Made by a program: the position numbers and the translations under genes. Below are positions 38,401 to 50,865 of a DNA stretch of 64,000 bases, piece after piece. The notes under the pieces were generated by a model. That model worked only from the letters and a program-made list of their open reading frames with translations. It did no database searches and had not been told where the DNA came from. This stretch comes from Varroa destructor. Its lineage: Eukaryota; Arthropoda; Arachnida; Mesostigmata; Varroidae. How positions within the stretch are numbered: the first letter of the stretch is position 1; the number at the start of each line of letters is the position of its first letter. The stretch is from the NCBI RefSeq assembly GCF_002443255.2, contig NW_019211458.1, forward strand, positions 26,068,485-26,132,484. Direction: 5' to 3'.

Positions 38401-40101
38401 TGTGCGAAAAATTATATATACAGATTTCCTTGGAACATTTCTTACCTTATAATATCAGCTGTAGGTTTTCTTTCTTGGTTAGATATCGAAGTTATGCGTC
38501 TGTATAACCTATCGCAATTAGATGGAACGTTTTACGTACCACTTTTGGATAGAGTGAACCCGATGGAGGGGAAATGAACAGCATAATTTGAGACTAAGGT
38601 TTCGCAACGGCGAAATTCGTCCGCAGTCGAGCGAAAAGCCTGTCTCCGTTGAGGAACATTAAAGAACAGGTCCTCGACAGTGATCGTTGTTCCACGATTC
38701 ATAGCTACCGGATTAGGACCTGATCCTTCCTAAGGCGTAGTGACAAACCAGTCGAACACTTATTAATCGAATCAAATGGTTTCACACAATAATAAAACGT
38801 TTGGGTGCTACTCTAAAGTTGTCGTGGAATGGGTTATTTTTAAATGTTAGGCTTCAATTATTGAGATTGCTGTCTATATATATTCAAGAGTAGCTTAGCA
38901 AGAAGAACAGTTTACATACAATGATTTTTCCATCCCGATAACAACACTCATGGCCAACTGGGACCGCATCGGTTTTTGTAGCAATCTTAACGTGGCCTAT
39001 GTATGTGATTGATGCGAGCGCCTCGCCGCGGAAGCCAAATGTTGAGATTTTCTTAAGATCCTCAAATGAATTCAACTTCGATGTGGTAAAGCGTTCGCAG
39101 ACGATGGCAAGGTCTTCTTTAGCGATCCCACAACCGTCGTCCTAACCAATGCAGTAATATGCTTTTAATTAGATATTAACAAAATGTTAAAAAAAACTAT
39201 TTTGTCGCTGCTAGAAGACTATTTATCGCTACTTCAAATTTCCAATTGCTGAAAAGAGCAGTGAATTATATCATTGAAATTGGTTAACAATATGCTTGTT
39301 CCGCAGCTATACTTTCTAGGTTGGATGACAAAATATTCTTATGAACAGATATTACCTAAAGTATATGTTCTTCAAGGCATATACAAATGGAAATTAATTC
39401 AAACAACGGAAAGAACTATGCACACCTGTATTTGGATCAACCTTAGTCCGCCTGAATTCAATACGACGTTGATTTTTGAGCTTTTCGCATCGATAGAATT
39501 CTCCAGCATTTCCTTAAGGGCATTGCAGGGCCGCTGAATAACTTCTCCTGCAGCAATTCTAAGTATGACATCTTAAAGTTTTATTTCATTCAAAGATATA
39601 TTCACAGGATAATTGAAAGGTTGCTTATCGATCAAGAAAAAATAGGTTGACAGTTGCTGATGAAATTGTATTAGCAAGTCGCTGTTTATTCCCATATTTC
39701 CAAACTGATAGTAAACTTTATTTAACCTCGTACGCCTCACCATATCAAAAAACGCAAGCGAACATTGACTAGGCATTACTCAAATGGCGCTGAGAAAAAA
39801 TAAAAGTAACAACTTTACAAAATACTTCAATAATAACAACATTGGCAGTTATAAATGATAGGTCGTAAGCTTCAAAACCTTTTGACCTTTTCTCTAGCTT
39901 AAATTGATTGTCCTTATTTCATCCAGGAAAGCTAACAACTTTGTCTTTTTGCATTTCAACATTTAAATATAAACCAAAGAAATGGACGAAATTACTAATG
40001 AAACTAAACGAAGTAAACAAGGTGTTGACATCAAGAAATCTGGTTTTTTTTTACCTGTTAACCACGTCCTTTGGAAGTGGATTGATACGATCGACTTCCA
40101 T
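35495..40101 (-). CDS. MLH1: DNA mismatch repair protein MLH1
   Basis: I could join nine exons with GT-AG borders and full phase agreement: 40055-40101, 39426-39558, 38920-39141, 38540-38729, 38189-38318, 37639-37713, 37254-37481, 36364-36604 and 35495-36169. They give 646 residues (human MLH1 is 756). MLH1 forms MutL heterodimers with PMS2- or MLH3-type partners and relays mismatch recognition to excision. The GHKL ATPase motifs are clear: [10 protein letters not shown] (17-26), [11 protein letters not shown] with catalytic E32 and N36, DDGCGI (61-66, where DNGTGI is usual), GFRGEA (96-101), then FILFINNR and [10 protein letters not shown]. After a short linker with a [14 protein letters not shown] motif (MIP-box-like), the C-terminal dimerisation domain begins near residue 423. 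It includes LAEYFSLGI and [18 protein letters not shown] and ends in the diagnostic FERC, which rules out PMS-type paralogues. The shorter length comes mainly from the linker. Confidence 0.96.
38101..38127. repeat. Perfect 11-bp hairpin in an MLH1 intron
   Basis: CAAGGAAATAT (38101-38111) and ATATTTCCTTG (38117-38127) pair perfectly around a 5-nt loop. It lies within the intron between MLH1 exons 5 and 6, about 60 bases after the donor. No function is evident. Confidence 0.9.
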
Positions 40102-43100
40102 GGCGGCGCATGCGCTTAAATAGTCTTCTTCAGAAAATGCTGATTATCAGACGGGAGTCCACGTCAAATCAATAGGAAGCCGATTCACCTATTAGTAAGT
40201 GCAATTAATCTTTAGAGGCCTTCATAATGTTACAGTATATAAATAATACATGCATTTATTCACCATTCACTATAAAGTCTGTTCGCATTTCTACATTAGG
40301 GAGATGCCTTGCGTACATCGAAAATGAGTACAACATATATTATTATCATTATTATAATTATTATTACTATTATTTGGGTGCAAGACATGTTAGTAAATAT
40401 TAATTATTAACAAGCTAGATCATAAACGCTAAGGGCTACAATTTTTTTCTTCCATCATGATACTCCTGGTGTGTTACGGCATTACGGGCCTACTTACTTT
40501 TCACATAGGTGCATGTACAAAATAAATCTCTATAGTTTTTTTTATATATTACAATATATAGAGCAATAATTAATGTCCAGTACATTCAACTCGATACATG
40601 TAGTATAATTTCGAATACAGTTCAGCAGATGTACAGAACAAGATTATGTATACAACAGGATACACGAGAAAGGTGATATACAATATACACATTTAATACG
40701 CTGTATGCAAACAATATTATAAGTAAACATTGCACCAATAATTCAATGCACAAGATCAATTTCTACGATTTATAAGTAGATAACTTCTGAGAAGAACTTT
40801 CTGCGCTCCCTACAGCTGAAAGACGAGCCCTTGGGTCTACATTTGCCCTAAGGAAAGCCCTAAAAGGGTTCGGTAGAGCATCGAACTCATGCTATGAACA
40901 ACATTCTCTCTTTCAAAGATGTAAGCGCTCGTTGTAATCCTTAGGTAACTCGACTCCAGTAGGCGGCAAGACGTGCATCTTTCCGTACCCAGTTAATAGT
41001 TCCCATCATAGTAACCACCCAGTACTACAAGAAGTTTACTTGATCAATAGGTAGTACCAACAGTAACAAGACGGGATGTAACGAGCCACTGCTAGCACGA
41101 ACATAAGTGGTGACGGCAGCATTATAAAGTCATCCGGAGCTTGGTGCATTGACGATTTGTACAGCATTCAGTTTTAATTACACCAATTACTATTAAATTT
41201 AACTACTCAACTCAGGACGAGCGAATGCATGGTACTAGGAACTTTCTAATTAATGTTCAATGTTTTGAAGCCATAAATTCACGTATCCATCATGTCGGTT
41301 CTCTCATTGCTCGTATATGTATTTTTGACTTCGAATACTGTAGTATCAGAGCTACTCATTAATCATGACTATTTCAATTAGTCGCAAAGTAATTAAAATC
41401 TTCAGAAGAATCATTAATTATTGATTTGTTCATCTTTGTATTGATACACTGTACTGTAAAAATCACATGATGATAATATACGAAGGTCGAGCGGAGCGAC
41501 TAGACAGTTATAATCGTCATTTTGCAGATAAAATAGCTCGGGTTAGAATGAAGTTCGCCTACGTTTTCGCAAATGACCCTATCAAGCCTCATCATCGTTT
41601 CAAAGGCCATTTTCCTTTGTCCTTACAGCCAGTCTGGTCAATAAGGTCGCATTGGTTGGCGGTGCCATAAAAGGAATAGCTTCGCACTCGCTTCGTTGGA
41701 GGAACTTTCTCCATAGAGGAAGTTATTAAGGTTATGGGTTGGGATACGGCAACCTGTAGGATGGCTCCTACGGATCATGCAAAGGGGTTTACGGCGAATA
41801 TGGAAATCATAAAGAATACTACTAAATATGGCTGCAACTAGACTTGTTCATTGGTTTGTTAAGGCCCTATCCTATATAAAAGATAAAAACAATAAACAGA
41901 AGCGTGTTGTTTAATTGACACGGGGTGGTGTATTATACAATGGACTGACAGAAAGTGCAGTAGAATGCATATTACGCAGAATAATCCGCTAACCAATATA
42001 GATTCATAGTTAAATTTACGACACAGCTCATCATTATAACATAGTATTTACAGAGATCGTCTAGAAGCTGATCCTTGTAGGCGAGAACGCATAAAGCATA
42101 GCTAATGAGCAAATCGCCAAATCTTCAAAAATAAATAAATTTATTTGTTTTGTTACTTTATAAAATAGCACTAGTAGTAGTAGATGTGGAAGCGGTACTT
42201 AAATCAACGACTTCCGTGGCTTCCTCAAACTATCTAGACTGCGAAAAATCTAGATTCGCGGACTTGCTCGCGGAGACAGGCCGGCTCTTCGGAAGGCACG
42301 GATTGGGCTGATTATTTTATAGCTCGTTAGAATACCTCCTAGGGAGATCTGCCCAGCAGATGAAACTGATTGAGGGAATCGTTTTGCCTCCAGAGTATAG
42401 AGCTTATTTTTCACCGTAAAGAGTAATATTAATTTGGTTGACCACAGTCGTTAACCGACGGCAGCAACTTTCGCCTTATTTTCCACATTTGGAAACTACC
42501 TCGTACCACTGTTTACAGGTACCAATGCGGCCAGCAGCATCGGCGGTGCTCATACATCATTAGCATAAGATTGTCATGCATGAGTAAGTGTGCCCAATGA
42601 GTGGTGTACGACAAATTGTATTGTGAAAAAGGTTACGGGGTTATAAGGACCAGAGATAGCCGGCCGCTATTCAACGTTACTTCCTATGTAAATATAAATT
42701 GCCTCTTACCTTAACGAAGGTAAGTTAAAGGTGTTCGTCCAGCAAAATTGATGCATGGCGAAACCTCGCGGGTCGCACACTGTAGTAAAACAGACACAAA
42801 GTAGAGTCCGCGAAGTCTGTCTAGTGTTGATTATTTCGAGTTTTATTTTCGGTAATTTGGCCGTTAGTCGTTGCTTCAGACATGTAATTCTTTTAGCACT
42901 AAAAGTAGTGTGTCCCCCTCCGGATGCAGACCTAGGCTAACCTAGGCTATCACTTGTCCCTAGGTTTAGGAGATACTACTGCAATATAAAGGGACTTCAT
43001 GGCATCATTCATTGATATAGATATACAGAAATATAGAGAAATAGAACATAGAAATTTAAATATCAATTAAACGTTATTCTGTAACGCTGAGAAGAGAATC

Positions 43101-43578
43101 CAAAATTATTTGTAATGATTTGAGTCATATTTAGAGAACGAACTTTTGAATATACGTACTAAATTATCACTGCGACAGGAATAGATAGATTTGTAGATCT
43201 GCCTTACTTTTAACTGTTGGTAACTTTTAAACCGCTTTATCGGCATACAGTATGTGTAGCTGCCAAATGTTTAGTGCGTCATTTCATACCAAACACCCGA
43301 AGTCGTCCGTAATGTAGCGGAAACATTTTCACTGCACCATTTTATGAGGTCTGTATGTCCAATGTTAGTAGACAAAATATTTATAGATTATTATGTGTAT
43401 CGCGTCTTGTTAGCTTTGTAGATTAAGAAATTAAAAATCTATAAACTCTAACAAAAAAATCTAAGCTAAGAGCTTTTTCTGCTATAAAAAAATCATCGTT
43501 CTATCTATCGTCATTCATTCTAGTCAATGTAACTAACAAATAAATATTCGAGAAATCAGTTTAAATAAACTACTCTTG

Positions 43579-43579
<1 letters not shown>

Positions 43580-43614
<35 letters not shown>
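43580..43614. repeat. (TA)n microsatellite
   Basis: About 17 uninterrupted AT units in intergenic DNA. Confidence 0.96.
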
Positions 43615-43616
<2 letters not shown>

Positions 43617-44180
43617 TGTACTTTTATTGGACAATAACTTCCGATCAATTGTTTTGACGCTTTTGCAACAGTGGTGAAAGAAAAGACAACTCGTTCAACT
43701 TCTACGTATTAACAGTTGGGCTGAAGGTGGTTTAATATTCCATCCGCTGTATCTATTCAAAGGGTTTTATGACGAGTTCAATGAAAGTTGCACAGTGGAA
43801 AGCTTTCTTAGAATTTCGAGCAATTCCAGTAACTAGGAATCAGCAATTCATCTCCAATGGTTTTTAATTTTTGGTAATTTGCGCAAAAAGATTCAGTTTG
43901 TGCGATAGTGCAACTGCTCCATCTTTAATTACAAATAGTGCTATGTACAGTACGTTTATCTACAGTGATTTTTAAACATTTTGGCACTTCACACCTAAAG
44001 TTAGTTTTCCTAATCGAAACGCCCGGTATAGCCATTAGGCAGACGGTTAGCTGCGAGCACGAAACGAAGTCTGTTTGTGGCCCAATTCAAACCTAAACCA
44101 CAACGTGTCTCTAAGACTAGTACACAAATACGTTACCCGCTAAGCTATCATTAGGATAGGTTTATTAGTCCAACACGTTA

Positions 44181-44390
44181 TTACTGCAGCATCACAGGGA
44201 TGACACCCACATATGCCTGCATATAACATATCATAAGCCAAAATAGGCAAATTAAAGGTATTATCAAAAAGATACTACGGCGAAGCGTTTTCATTCCATC
44301 AACGGTTCTTATATGCTCATTTTCTACGTGTAAGTGCAAGTTACTTGGCATGTTATGGGGGCTCAAACCAACAATTTCCGCTTTTTGCAC
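44181..44390 (-). CDS. Possible C-terminal exon with one transmembrane segment
   Basis: The minus frame is open for about 70 codons to a TAA. It has a polar first half (about residues 1-35, His/Asn-rich) followed by TLRRSIFLIIPLICLFWLMI, a basic stretch leading into a strongly hydrophobic segment long enough to cross a membrane, and a short hydrophobic tail. The frame has only a GTG start directly after a stop, so if it is real it is more likely a terminal exon (candidate acceptor ...TTTCTGAG) than a complete gene. I recognise no family, and chance is a serious alternative. Confidence 0.2.
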   Translation of the reverse strand: MQKAEIVGLSPHNMPSNLHLHVENEHIRTVDGMKTLRRSIFLIIPLICLFWLMICYMQAYVGVIPVMLQ

Positions 44391-45562
44391 TCAGAAACTT
44401 CCATATTCAATCCGCAGCTTCTGTCTTTCTGCAGTTCCCATAGTATAATGGAAGATAAGGATAACGGCGATTAGTTCGATTTATCACGTAACTGCTCCAT
44501 ACAAGCTAAAATTAGTTAACATAAAACTAATTTTGAATTACACTAGTGAATGGCAATATATTTAAGGATCAAACACTTGGAGAAAGCTTGAATGGCGATG
44601 AGTGGATGACATTTTGCTAAAATATATTTACACTAATGTGAACCTCTTTGAAATTTCGTAAACGGACGGTATGGTTTTCTGCAAACTGATGGTAGCGAGC
44701 TTTAATTTCCATCAAGGTAAGAATTCTTCCAAATTTTTTCATCAATATGATCTCAGCTCATTTAATTGCAGTGTTTCTTTTAAAGATATCTGCAACAAAC
44801 AATTGTTATTCTAAGAAATATGAAACCTAGTCAGATGGACATCTCTGATGAACATAAAGGCTTTTTCCGCTATAAACAAATTATGACACGAAGCAAAGTT
44901 TGGGGCAGTTCATGCGATATATCGTTGAGCCAATCAGTTCACTGCAAACGTATCGCACATTTCACGTATACTTACAACTAGGCAGAATACGAAGCAATCC
45001 ATGAGGAATTCCAAACAGGGAATTCGGCCTATTCCATTTAAATAATTAGAGCTAGAACCCTCTTGATTAGTGACAAGCACACAGATTGGAGCAGCTCATG
45101 TCACCGAATCGAACCATTCCCAGGGAACTAATGATTAGAAGTTCTGGGAGACGGAAAATGTAGAAGTGGTGCTGTAAACCGTGCAATTGGATAGGTCGTT
45201 TCACTGCCCGACAAAAAATTCCATTACATATACTTTGTGTATGCTATATCTGTTAAAAATATACCTACACAGAATCGTTTCTTCTCAAAGTTCTATATGA
45301 AATAAGTAGATTGAAATTCACAGTTTAAGCCCCCTAGAAAATTCGTTGTAATATAATATTTTTCCATAATGATAATCCATGTATTGATGCGGTGCGAAAC
45401 CATCGTGCGCCATTTGCACAGCCTATGTTGATGTAACGACAAATCACAATTTCGAAATGTGTATAAACTAAATTATATTTTATTAGAATTCATCGTAATC
45501 AGACATAATTATGAGGAGGTTTCACTTAAGTAGCGCAACGTATATGTTGGTTAGCGCAATCG

Positions 45563-45838
45563 GTGCAAACGGTTACGACTGAATGGCACCAACTTGATTT
45601 TCCACGACAGCATTCTGCTTTCGATTTGCAGACTCGCTGTTCCGATGTTTACACTCAGATCACTAATTTTACCGACTGGACTTTAAGACATTTGTGGCTG
45701 GTATTCCCTACACCGGAAAGTTGCGAAAATGGAACGAAACACTCACCCTTTGGCTATAACACAGATTCAACGCTGATTTCAAATCGCCACTTTACATTAC
45801 AGTATCGAACAGGTTCCACAATTGACAATTTCTTTTAG
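45563..45838 (+). pseudogene. Possible serine-protease C-terminal fragment
   Basis: An open stretch of about 90-100 codons contains CSDVYTQITNFTDWTL, which resembles the last strand and C-terminal helix of trypsin-like proteases (family pattern GVYT.V..Y.DWI). A conserved catalytic Ser region (GDSGGP) should lie about 30 residues earlier, but I do not find it in this frame. The following 50 residues have no trypsin counterpart. The frame lacks an ATG. It may be a decayed exon fragment or a chance resemblance. Confidence 0.22.
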
Positions 45839-47502
45839 TACGATTGAAATACTGAAATTTAGCGCCACTTCTCAATTCGCAAAAACAAATCTTCTGTCGC
45901 CTGTGTTAGCTGTAGAACAGAGTGGCGCATATGATGCATCTGTCAGCTAAATGCTTTTCGCGCGCTCTCTGCTACGGATTTTACATGACGATAAAGATGG
46001 CGCGCGTTGTATTGAACCACGGCTACCAGCGCCCCCAGTACCTATTCAGGTAAATTTAAACTAAATATTTTAAGTTCTACGTTCAATACCGCCGTTAGGA
46101 ATTTTATCAAATGGCTGACTCCTAGAACGAAACATCGTGTCTACGTTGAAAGAGCAGACAAACAAGTTACGCATTACGCCATTATGGGGGTACCTATTAA
46201 GGTGATTGTGCGCGGGTTGCATTGTGCCGAAATTCACACCTGATTTATAACAAAGTTGATATTCAATCATATCAGAAGTTTTTTTTTTATAAGATTTGTA
46301 GCGTGTCCTTTAGGACACAAGCTTGCGCCGCAAATCCACCTGTATTTCTACGAATCCCGCTTACAAATTCTTAAAACGTTTATTTGAATATAAAAACAAG
46401 AAGCACTCTGACTTTTAGCTTTATATAAAATACTGTAGGGCTTCTACTTTACGGAATCACAAGTTATTCATGGATCACTCGAATATCACTGGTTACTCGC
46501 ATTACGAAAAGCGCATATTGGTAGATAAATACAACACATTCTTTTATAGTCCGTCATTTTATAAATAATTTTAAATGAATTATTCATATAAACGATGCTT
46601 CCTTATCCATAGAGCTAACACAATTGAAACGATGTAATAGTTATCAAGAAAAATAGGCACTTGTTGCGTTTTTAAATTCCTATAGAAACCTTTTACCCAA
46701 ATTTCAGAACTGCAAATTTGAATAACGCAGAATGTTATTTAATCGCGCTTTACTTACAAGTTTAATGAGTTTGAGTTGCACTATCGAGTGCTGAAATTTC
46801 AAATGTCGTCATCTTCTTTTATAGTAACTGCCCCGAACCGTCATAAGGGTAGTCCTGTTTGAAAAATAAATGGAGAATGATAAAGACCTAATAATGGTTC
46901 AAAAACTAGTAGGCTTTTAAAAAACAAGCTAGAGTACGGTGAAACATTCGAAATGTACTCGTTGTTTTGCGTTCAGTTTGCTCGAACATTTACGACCCAT
47001 TTAGGTTTGTGATCTAGGAAATCAACGATTTGCAAGTTTTAAATCTACTTGTCTAATTAAATAAGCAGTTAATATATTGAGCTTTGTATTAAATTTTCCA
47101 GATCATTTTGCGTATTATTGCGTCACAAATGTCGCATATTAGGTCTCAGTAATACGACTAATTTAATCAATGGATTGATCTCAAAATATTCTTTAAGAAA
47201 TAGACGCCACATTATAGTTTTTGGGACCTATATGTTATTTTGTTTAGAATTTACTGCAAGCTTCCCAACGTATTATTGCATGTATAATTTAGGTTTTACT
47301 TGGTTCATTAACGTTCCCTTGCAACATACTCCCTCAATCCAATTGGCTACTTAAATATAACAAAACGCATAAACAATATTGAATTAAAACATCCATACTA
47401 CTTTATTACTATTAGCCACTAAAGCTTTCTTTTCGGCCATAGCAAAACTGAAATTCAGTATTCACTGAGAACTTTCTTTCATTGTAACACTATGTACTTC
47501 TA

Positions 47503-47679
47503 TTATTTCAGACTCTTGATCTTCTGCACTTCCTTGTAGACGGCCATCTGTTGTATGTATGGATCCCACCGCCAAGCCGTTATCTTCTCGTCCAACCGCT
47601 CTTTACGTACAACGACCGGGTGATTTGAAACTAAACTCCTCAATAAAACGAGCACAAATTTCGCTTTAACCTTAGTCAT
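47503..47679 (-). CDS. MRPL33: Mitochondrial large-subunit ribosomal protein bL33m
   Basis: A 58-residue frame starts with ATG at 47679 and ends in TAA. It reads KVKAKFVLVLLRSLVS near the start, then ERLDEKITAWRWDPYIQQM and YKEVQKIKSLK at the end. This follows the animal MRPL33 pattern: a K-[SA]-K-x-hLVhhxS strand, R-x-R-L-x-[ED]-K-h, a hDPhhxxxhhYxExxKIKSL tail, and a length near 60. The protein is a structural component near the E site of the mitochondrial 50S-like subunit. As in bL33m of animals, no zinc-binding cysteines are present. A strong TTTTTTGACAG acceptor lies about 26 bases upstream of the ATG, suggesting a 5'-untranslated first exon. AATAAA on the minus strand (47402-47407) lies about 95 bases after the stop. 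The frame looks intact. Confidence 0.87.
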   Translation of the reverse strand: MTKVKAKFVLVLLRSLVSNHPVVVRKERLDEKITAWRWDPYIQQMAVYKEVQKIKSLK

Positions 47680-50600
47680 AGCGAGCAGCCCAAAGAATCA
47701 CCTGTCAAAAAACAAAAAATGAAGAAGTTAATGAACGACTACTGACTAAATATGGTACTGCGTTCCATTACGTTTGTTGGTTCAAATTAGATCATGTCGC
47801 TGAATTTAAACGACCTTATTTGGCTAAAACAAAATTATTGCAGTCATCGCAAAGTTGAAGACAGCTGTTGTACAAACTACACCACATAAATCAATAAAAC
47901 TCATAATTTCTTGAGCATTCCTGGAAACTGGTCTAATTCCGATTTGGTTTTTATATAATTTTCGCATAACAGACAATTGCAATGTAGACAACGCATGTAA
48001 AAAAAGACGCTCTCGATTTATGCGAAGGCCTTTATTAATAGCGGCTCTGGGTGGGGCAATATTTGTTTACCTGGATACGCTGAAGTGTGACTCAAATATG
48101 CCCACTATAATGAATTTACAATGACTTTAAGTGCCGGAATTTATTAGGACCAAAGTTGAGAAAAAGCAAAGTTCAAAAACAAGGACGAGATGTTTAACGA
48201 AAACTAAATATTCAGTAGTAGTATCAAAAAAGCGGCAAGCATATTCGTTCTGCATGTGTCTGCACTTGTCATTATGATGATCATTCCCTTCGCATTTATC
48301 AGTCCTTAAATTTTATCTTTGAGGTTCTTTCTTAGATTTATCAGTAACTACATTGAGGGGACGTAACAAAGAGGCATTATTCTGCCTTGTACAGAATACT
48401 TCCGGTCAACAGGCTTAGTCTTTTTTAGAATTCAAACGTTTCCAGCTGAGCTATGGCTATATTATTGTTTTATGATTTTTACAATATAGTTCCCTCTGAA
48501 CTATTCGCTTCTGGGGTAAGCCCGTGACTGTACAACAAAATTTTACTTTTATTTATTTATTTACTTATTTATTTTCATTTGTCGATCTTACCAATTTCTC
48601 CAACAAATTTACATTTATCTATTATTATTAAAATTTAATAAAAGATAATTATTATCGTAAAGTATTGATGTAACATTAAAGTGTCAGCACAATATGTAAA
48701 TAATTTGAATTAGATACAGCTATTATTCTTATATTTATTATTATTTATTATTTATATTCTAATATAATAACCCCATTTATGCAATATTGTCAATAATTTA
48801 GTAGTTGAAATTTTTGCTTTTACCAAATTTTTCTATATTTGAATTTTGCTCGTAAACTAAAGTTGACTGTTAGATGTTAGTCGACTGAGATACACAAACG
48901 ATTATCACCTCGATGGTCGTTTCTTCAATGAAACTCGTCCTTCTATTGTGTCACTCGTGGGTCAAGCGAATTTTTTTAAGGAATTACGAATCATGAAACG
49001 ATTTGTTCGGATGACCGGAGCCTGCGAGAAATAGAACGGGTATAGAAACAGCCACATTTCACAACGTGTCCCACAATAAATGCTGATGCAGATGCTGTTG
49101 CACCGCAACGATATCGCCCACCGCGGCGGGAGCAGAGTATTTTGCTCATCGACGAAGCTCCGCTTCTTCGCTATAGTTCGTATCCAGAAGAAGATTCTCT
49201 CGATCACTTCGAAATTTGTGCAAAGTGAACTAAATGCTCTTTAACTAACCAAACATCTTCATTGGTGAGTGACAACCATAATAGTTATATGGTCAAGGTT
49301 GTTTTGTGCGTTCATTGTGGGTGAATATGATATTCTATGGAAGAAACACAGATTTCCGCAGCTACAGATCGACTCCTCGTTCTGTTGCGATATTTGCTTA
49401 AATAAATACTACAATCGGTGGCTTCAATAATCGCATGCGGAAAAACGTGAATAACTTGTGTTCTGGTGAGTATGAATGCAATGAAGGTGTCCTTCCGTAT
49501 GTTAGATGTAATCGGTAACTATGGGAAGAGAACAAAGAGGGAGAGATACAAAGCTTTGATTCATACTAAGATTTCTCATCAAATGTTAACGAAACCCTCA
49601 TTAAGTATTTTTGTTTTCCAAAGGTATTACCACATTGTTGCCAGTTGCTTTGAATAATTTGGTGAAGGAGTTAATCCATCATAAAAGCTCTATTTTGGGA
49701 TAATGCGTCATTCATTTTTGATCGAGCAGGCACACAACAGACAAATTGTTTAATATACAAGATTTGAGTATGTCTGCGGCGTATCATGGCTACCTGCAAT
49801 TCAAACGCTCATAGCAGAGGTCTTGCTTTTTGTTTGAATGGGAGCATACGAATTTATTTTATTCATTTTATGCTCATTTCTAATTTTTTTTACGTCAACA
49901 AAGTGTCCATTATTCTATCGAGCTGCTATTGCCATTGTAATTGCTTCAATTAATTCTTCAAGTAAGACGTACCGTTTAGCAAGGTTGATTCTTAGTTAAT
50001 TGCTTGTGAAGTACGAACACGAAACATTTCACGATACCTGTAATTCCTATCAGTGTATTGTTGTTATTGGTGTTCATGTCATCGAAGGTGGGGTGTTAGT
50101 TTTTTAGCGCCTAGTATAGACGAGTTGGCTTCTTAGCTGTTCAAGCATTTATCATTGATTAATAGTGCTGGCATTAACAGTAAACCTTCGAGGCTGAAAG
50201 GGTTTTTTGATTTAAAAATTGGAAGCCAAGCCTTCATGTGCAGTTTTCGGTAGGTATTTACTATTTGTACCTTAATTAGTATGTGCACTGTCGGCATGTG
50301 GATTCGAGATGCTCTAACTGGTATATTGCCTACATGCAATAATTAAATATGTGGTATAGTATTGATGTGCGTTCTTGTAGTATAATGGATCTACAAAATA
50401 TAAAATTAGTAATTGCTTACTGAATGAAGAAAAAGTGCGGTTAAACAAAAAAAAATGATAGGTCAGCTAATACTAAAGAGTCATCAGAATAAACAATAGT
50501 TGTGAATCGTTCGTCGCGCTTTCGAAACGTGCTAAGTGACTGAAGTGAAATAATTGTAAAAGCTCATAACGACCTTGATGATAAATGGATTCTACTAATA

Positions 50601-50865
50601 TGCGAATTGGACAAGTAGTGCATAGACATTTAATTTGAACTGGGCTACTTTCCTAGAATGGGAGAACAGCCATGTGACCGGGATCATAATTTGTTGTCAA
50701 ATGGTTTTCGAGTCTGTATGTACAAAACGATTTGACCTGAATAACTGTTTGGCGGCTATCATTCGTTAATCTCTAACCAGTGTATTTCTTCATATTTCAG
50801 ATGGCAGAACGTCGAATAATTTTATTAAGAAATATGCCTACAGAGTGGCTGTTTTTGTCCTGGCT
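47680..50865. other. Intergenic tract, partly very AT-rich
   Basis: No confident gene apart from the coding-like segment at 49052-49228. Positions 48540-48790 are extremely AT-rich with short TTTA/TTAT repeats. A splice-acceptor-like TTCTTCATATTTCAG ends just before an ATG at 50801, about 65 bases upstream of the ASCC3-like start codon. Confidence 0.55.
49052..49228 (+). CDS. Possible terminal exon of an unidentified gene
   Basis: A plus-strand frame without an ATG is open from an acceptor-like GAAACAG at 49051 to TGA at 49226-49228. It is GC-rich compared with its surroundings and has a coherent composition: RYRPPRREQSILLIDEAPLL and then YPEEDSLDHFEICAK before the stop. About 140 bases upstream, at 48913, an ATG opens a signal-peptide-like stretch (MKLVLLLCHSW) that could be an earlier exon, but I cannot confirm a donor in the right phase. 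I do not recognise a family. Confidence 0.25.
   Translation, partial: PHFTTCPTINADADAVAPQRYRPPRREQSILLIDEAPLLRYSSYPEEDSLDHFEICAK

Larger units (their letters stand above)
40102..47502. other. Intergenic tract between MLH1 and MRPL33
   Basis: No confident gene. It contains (TA)n at 43580-43614 and two weak coding-like fragments, described separately at 44181-44390 and 45563-45838. A small GC-rich patch near 45960-46050 has an ATG-initiated open stretch ending at a GTAAAT donor, which could be a first exon, but nothing downstream connects to it. Confidence 0.5.

Noticed and set aside
48540..48790. AT-rich tract as replication origin or matrix attachment region
   Set aside because: Base composition alone does not support such a call.
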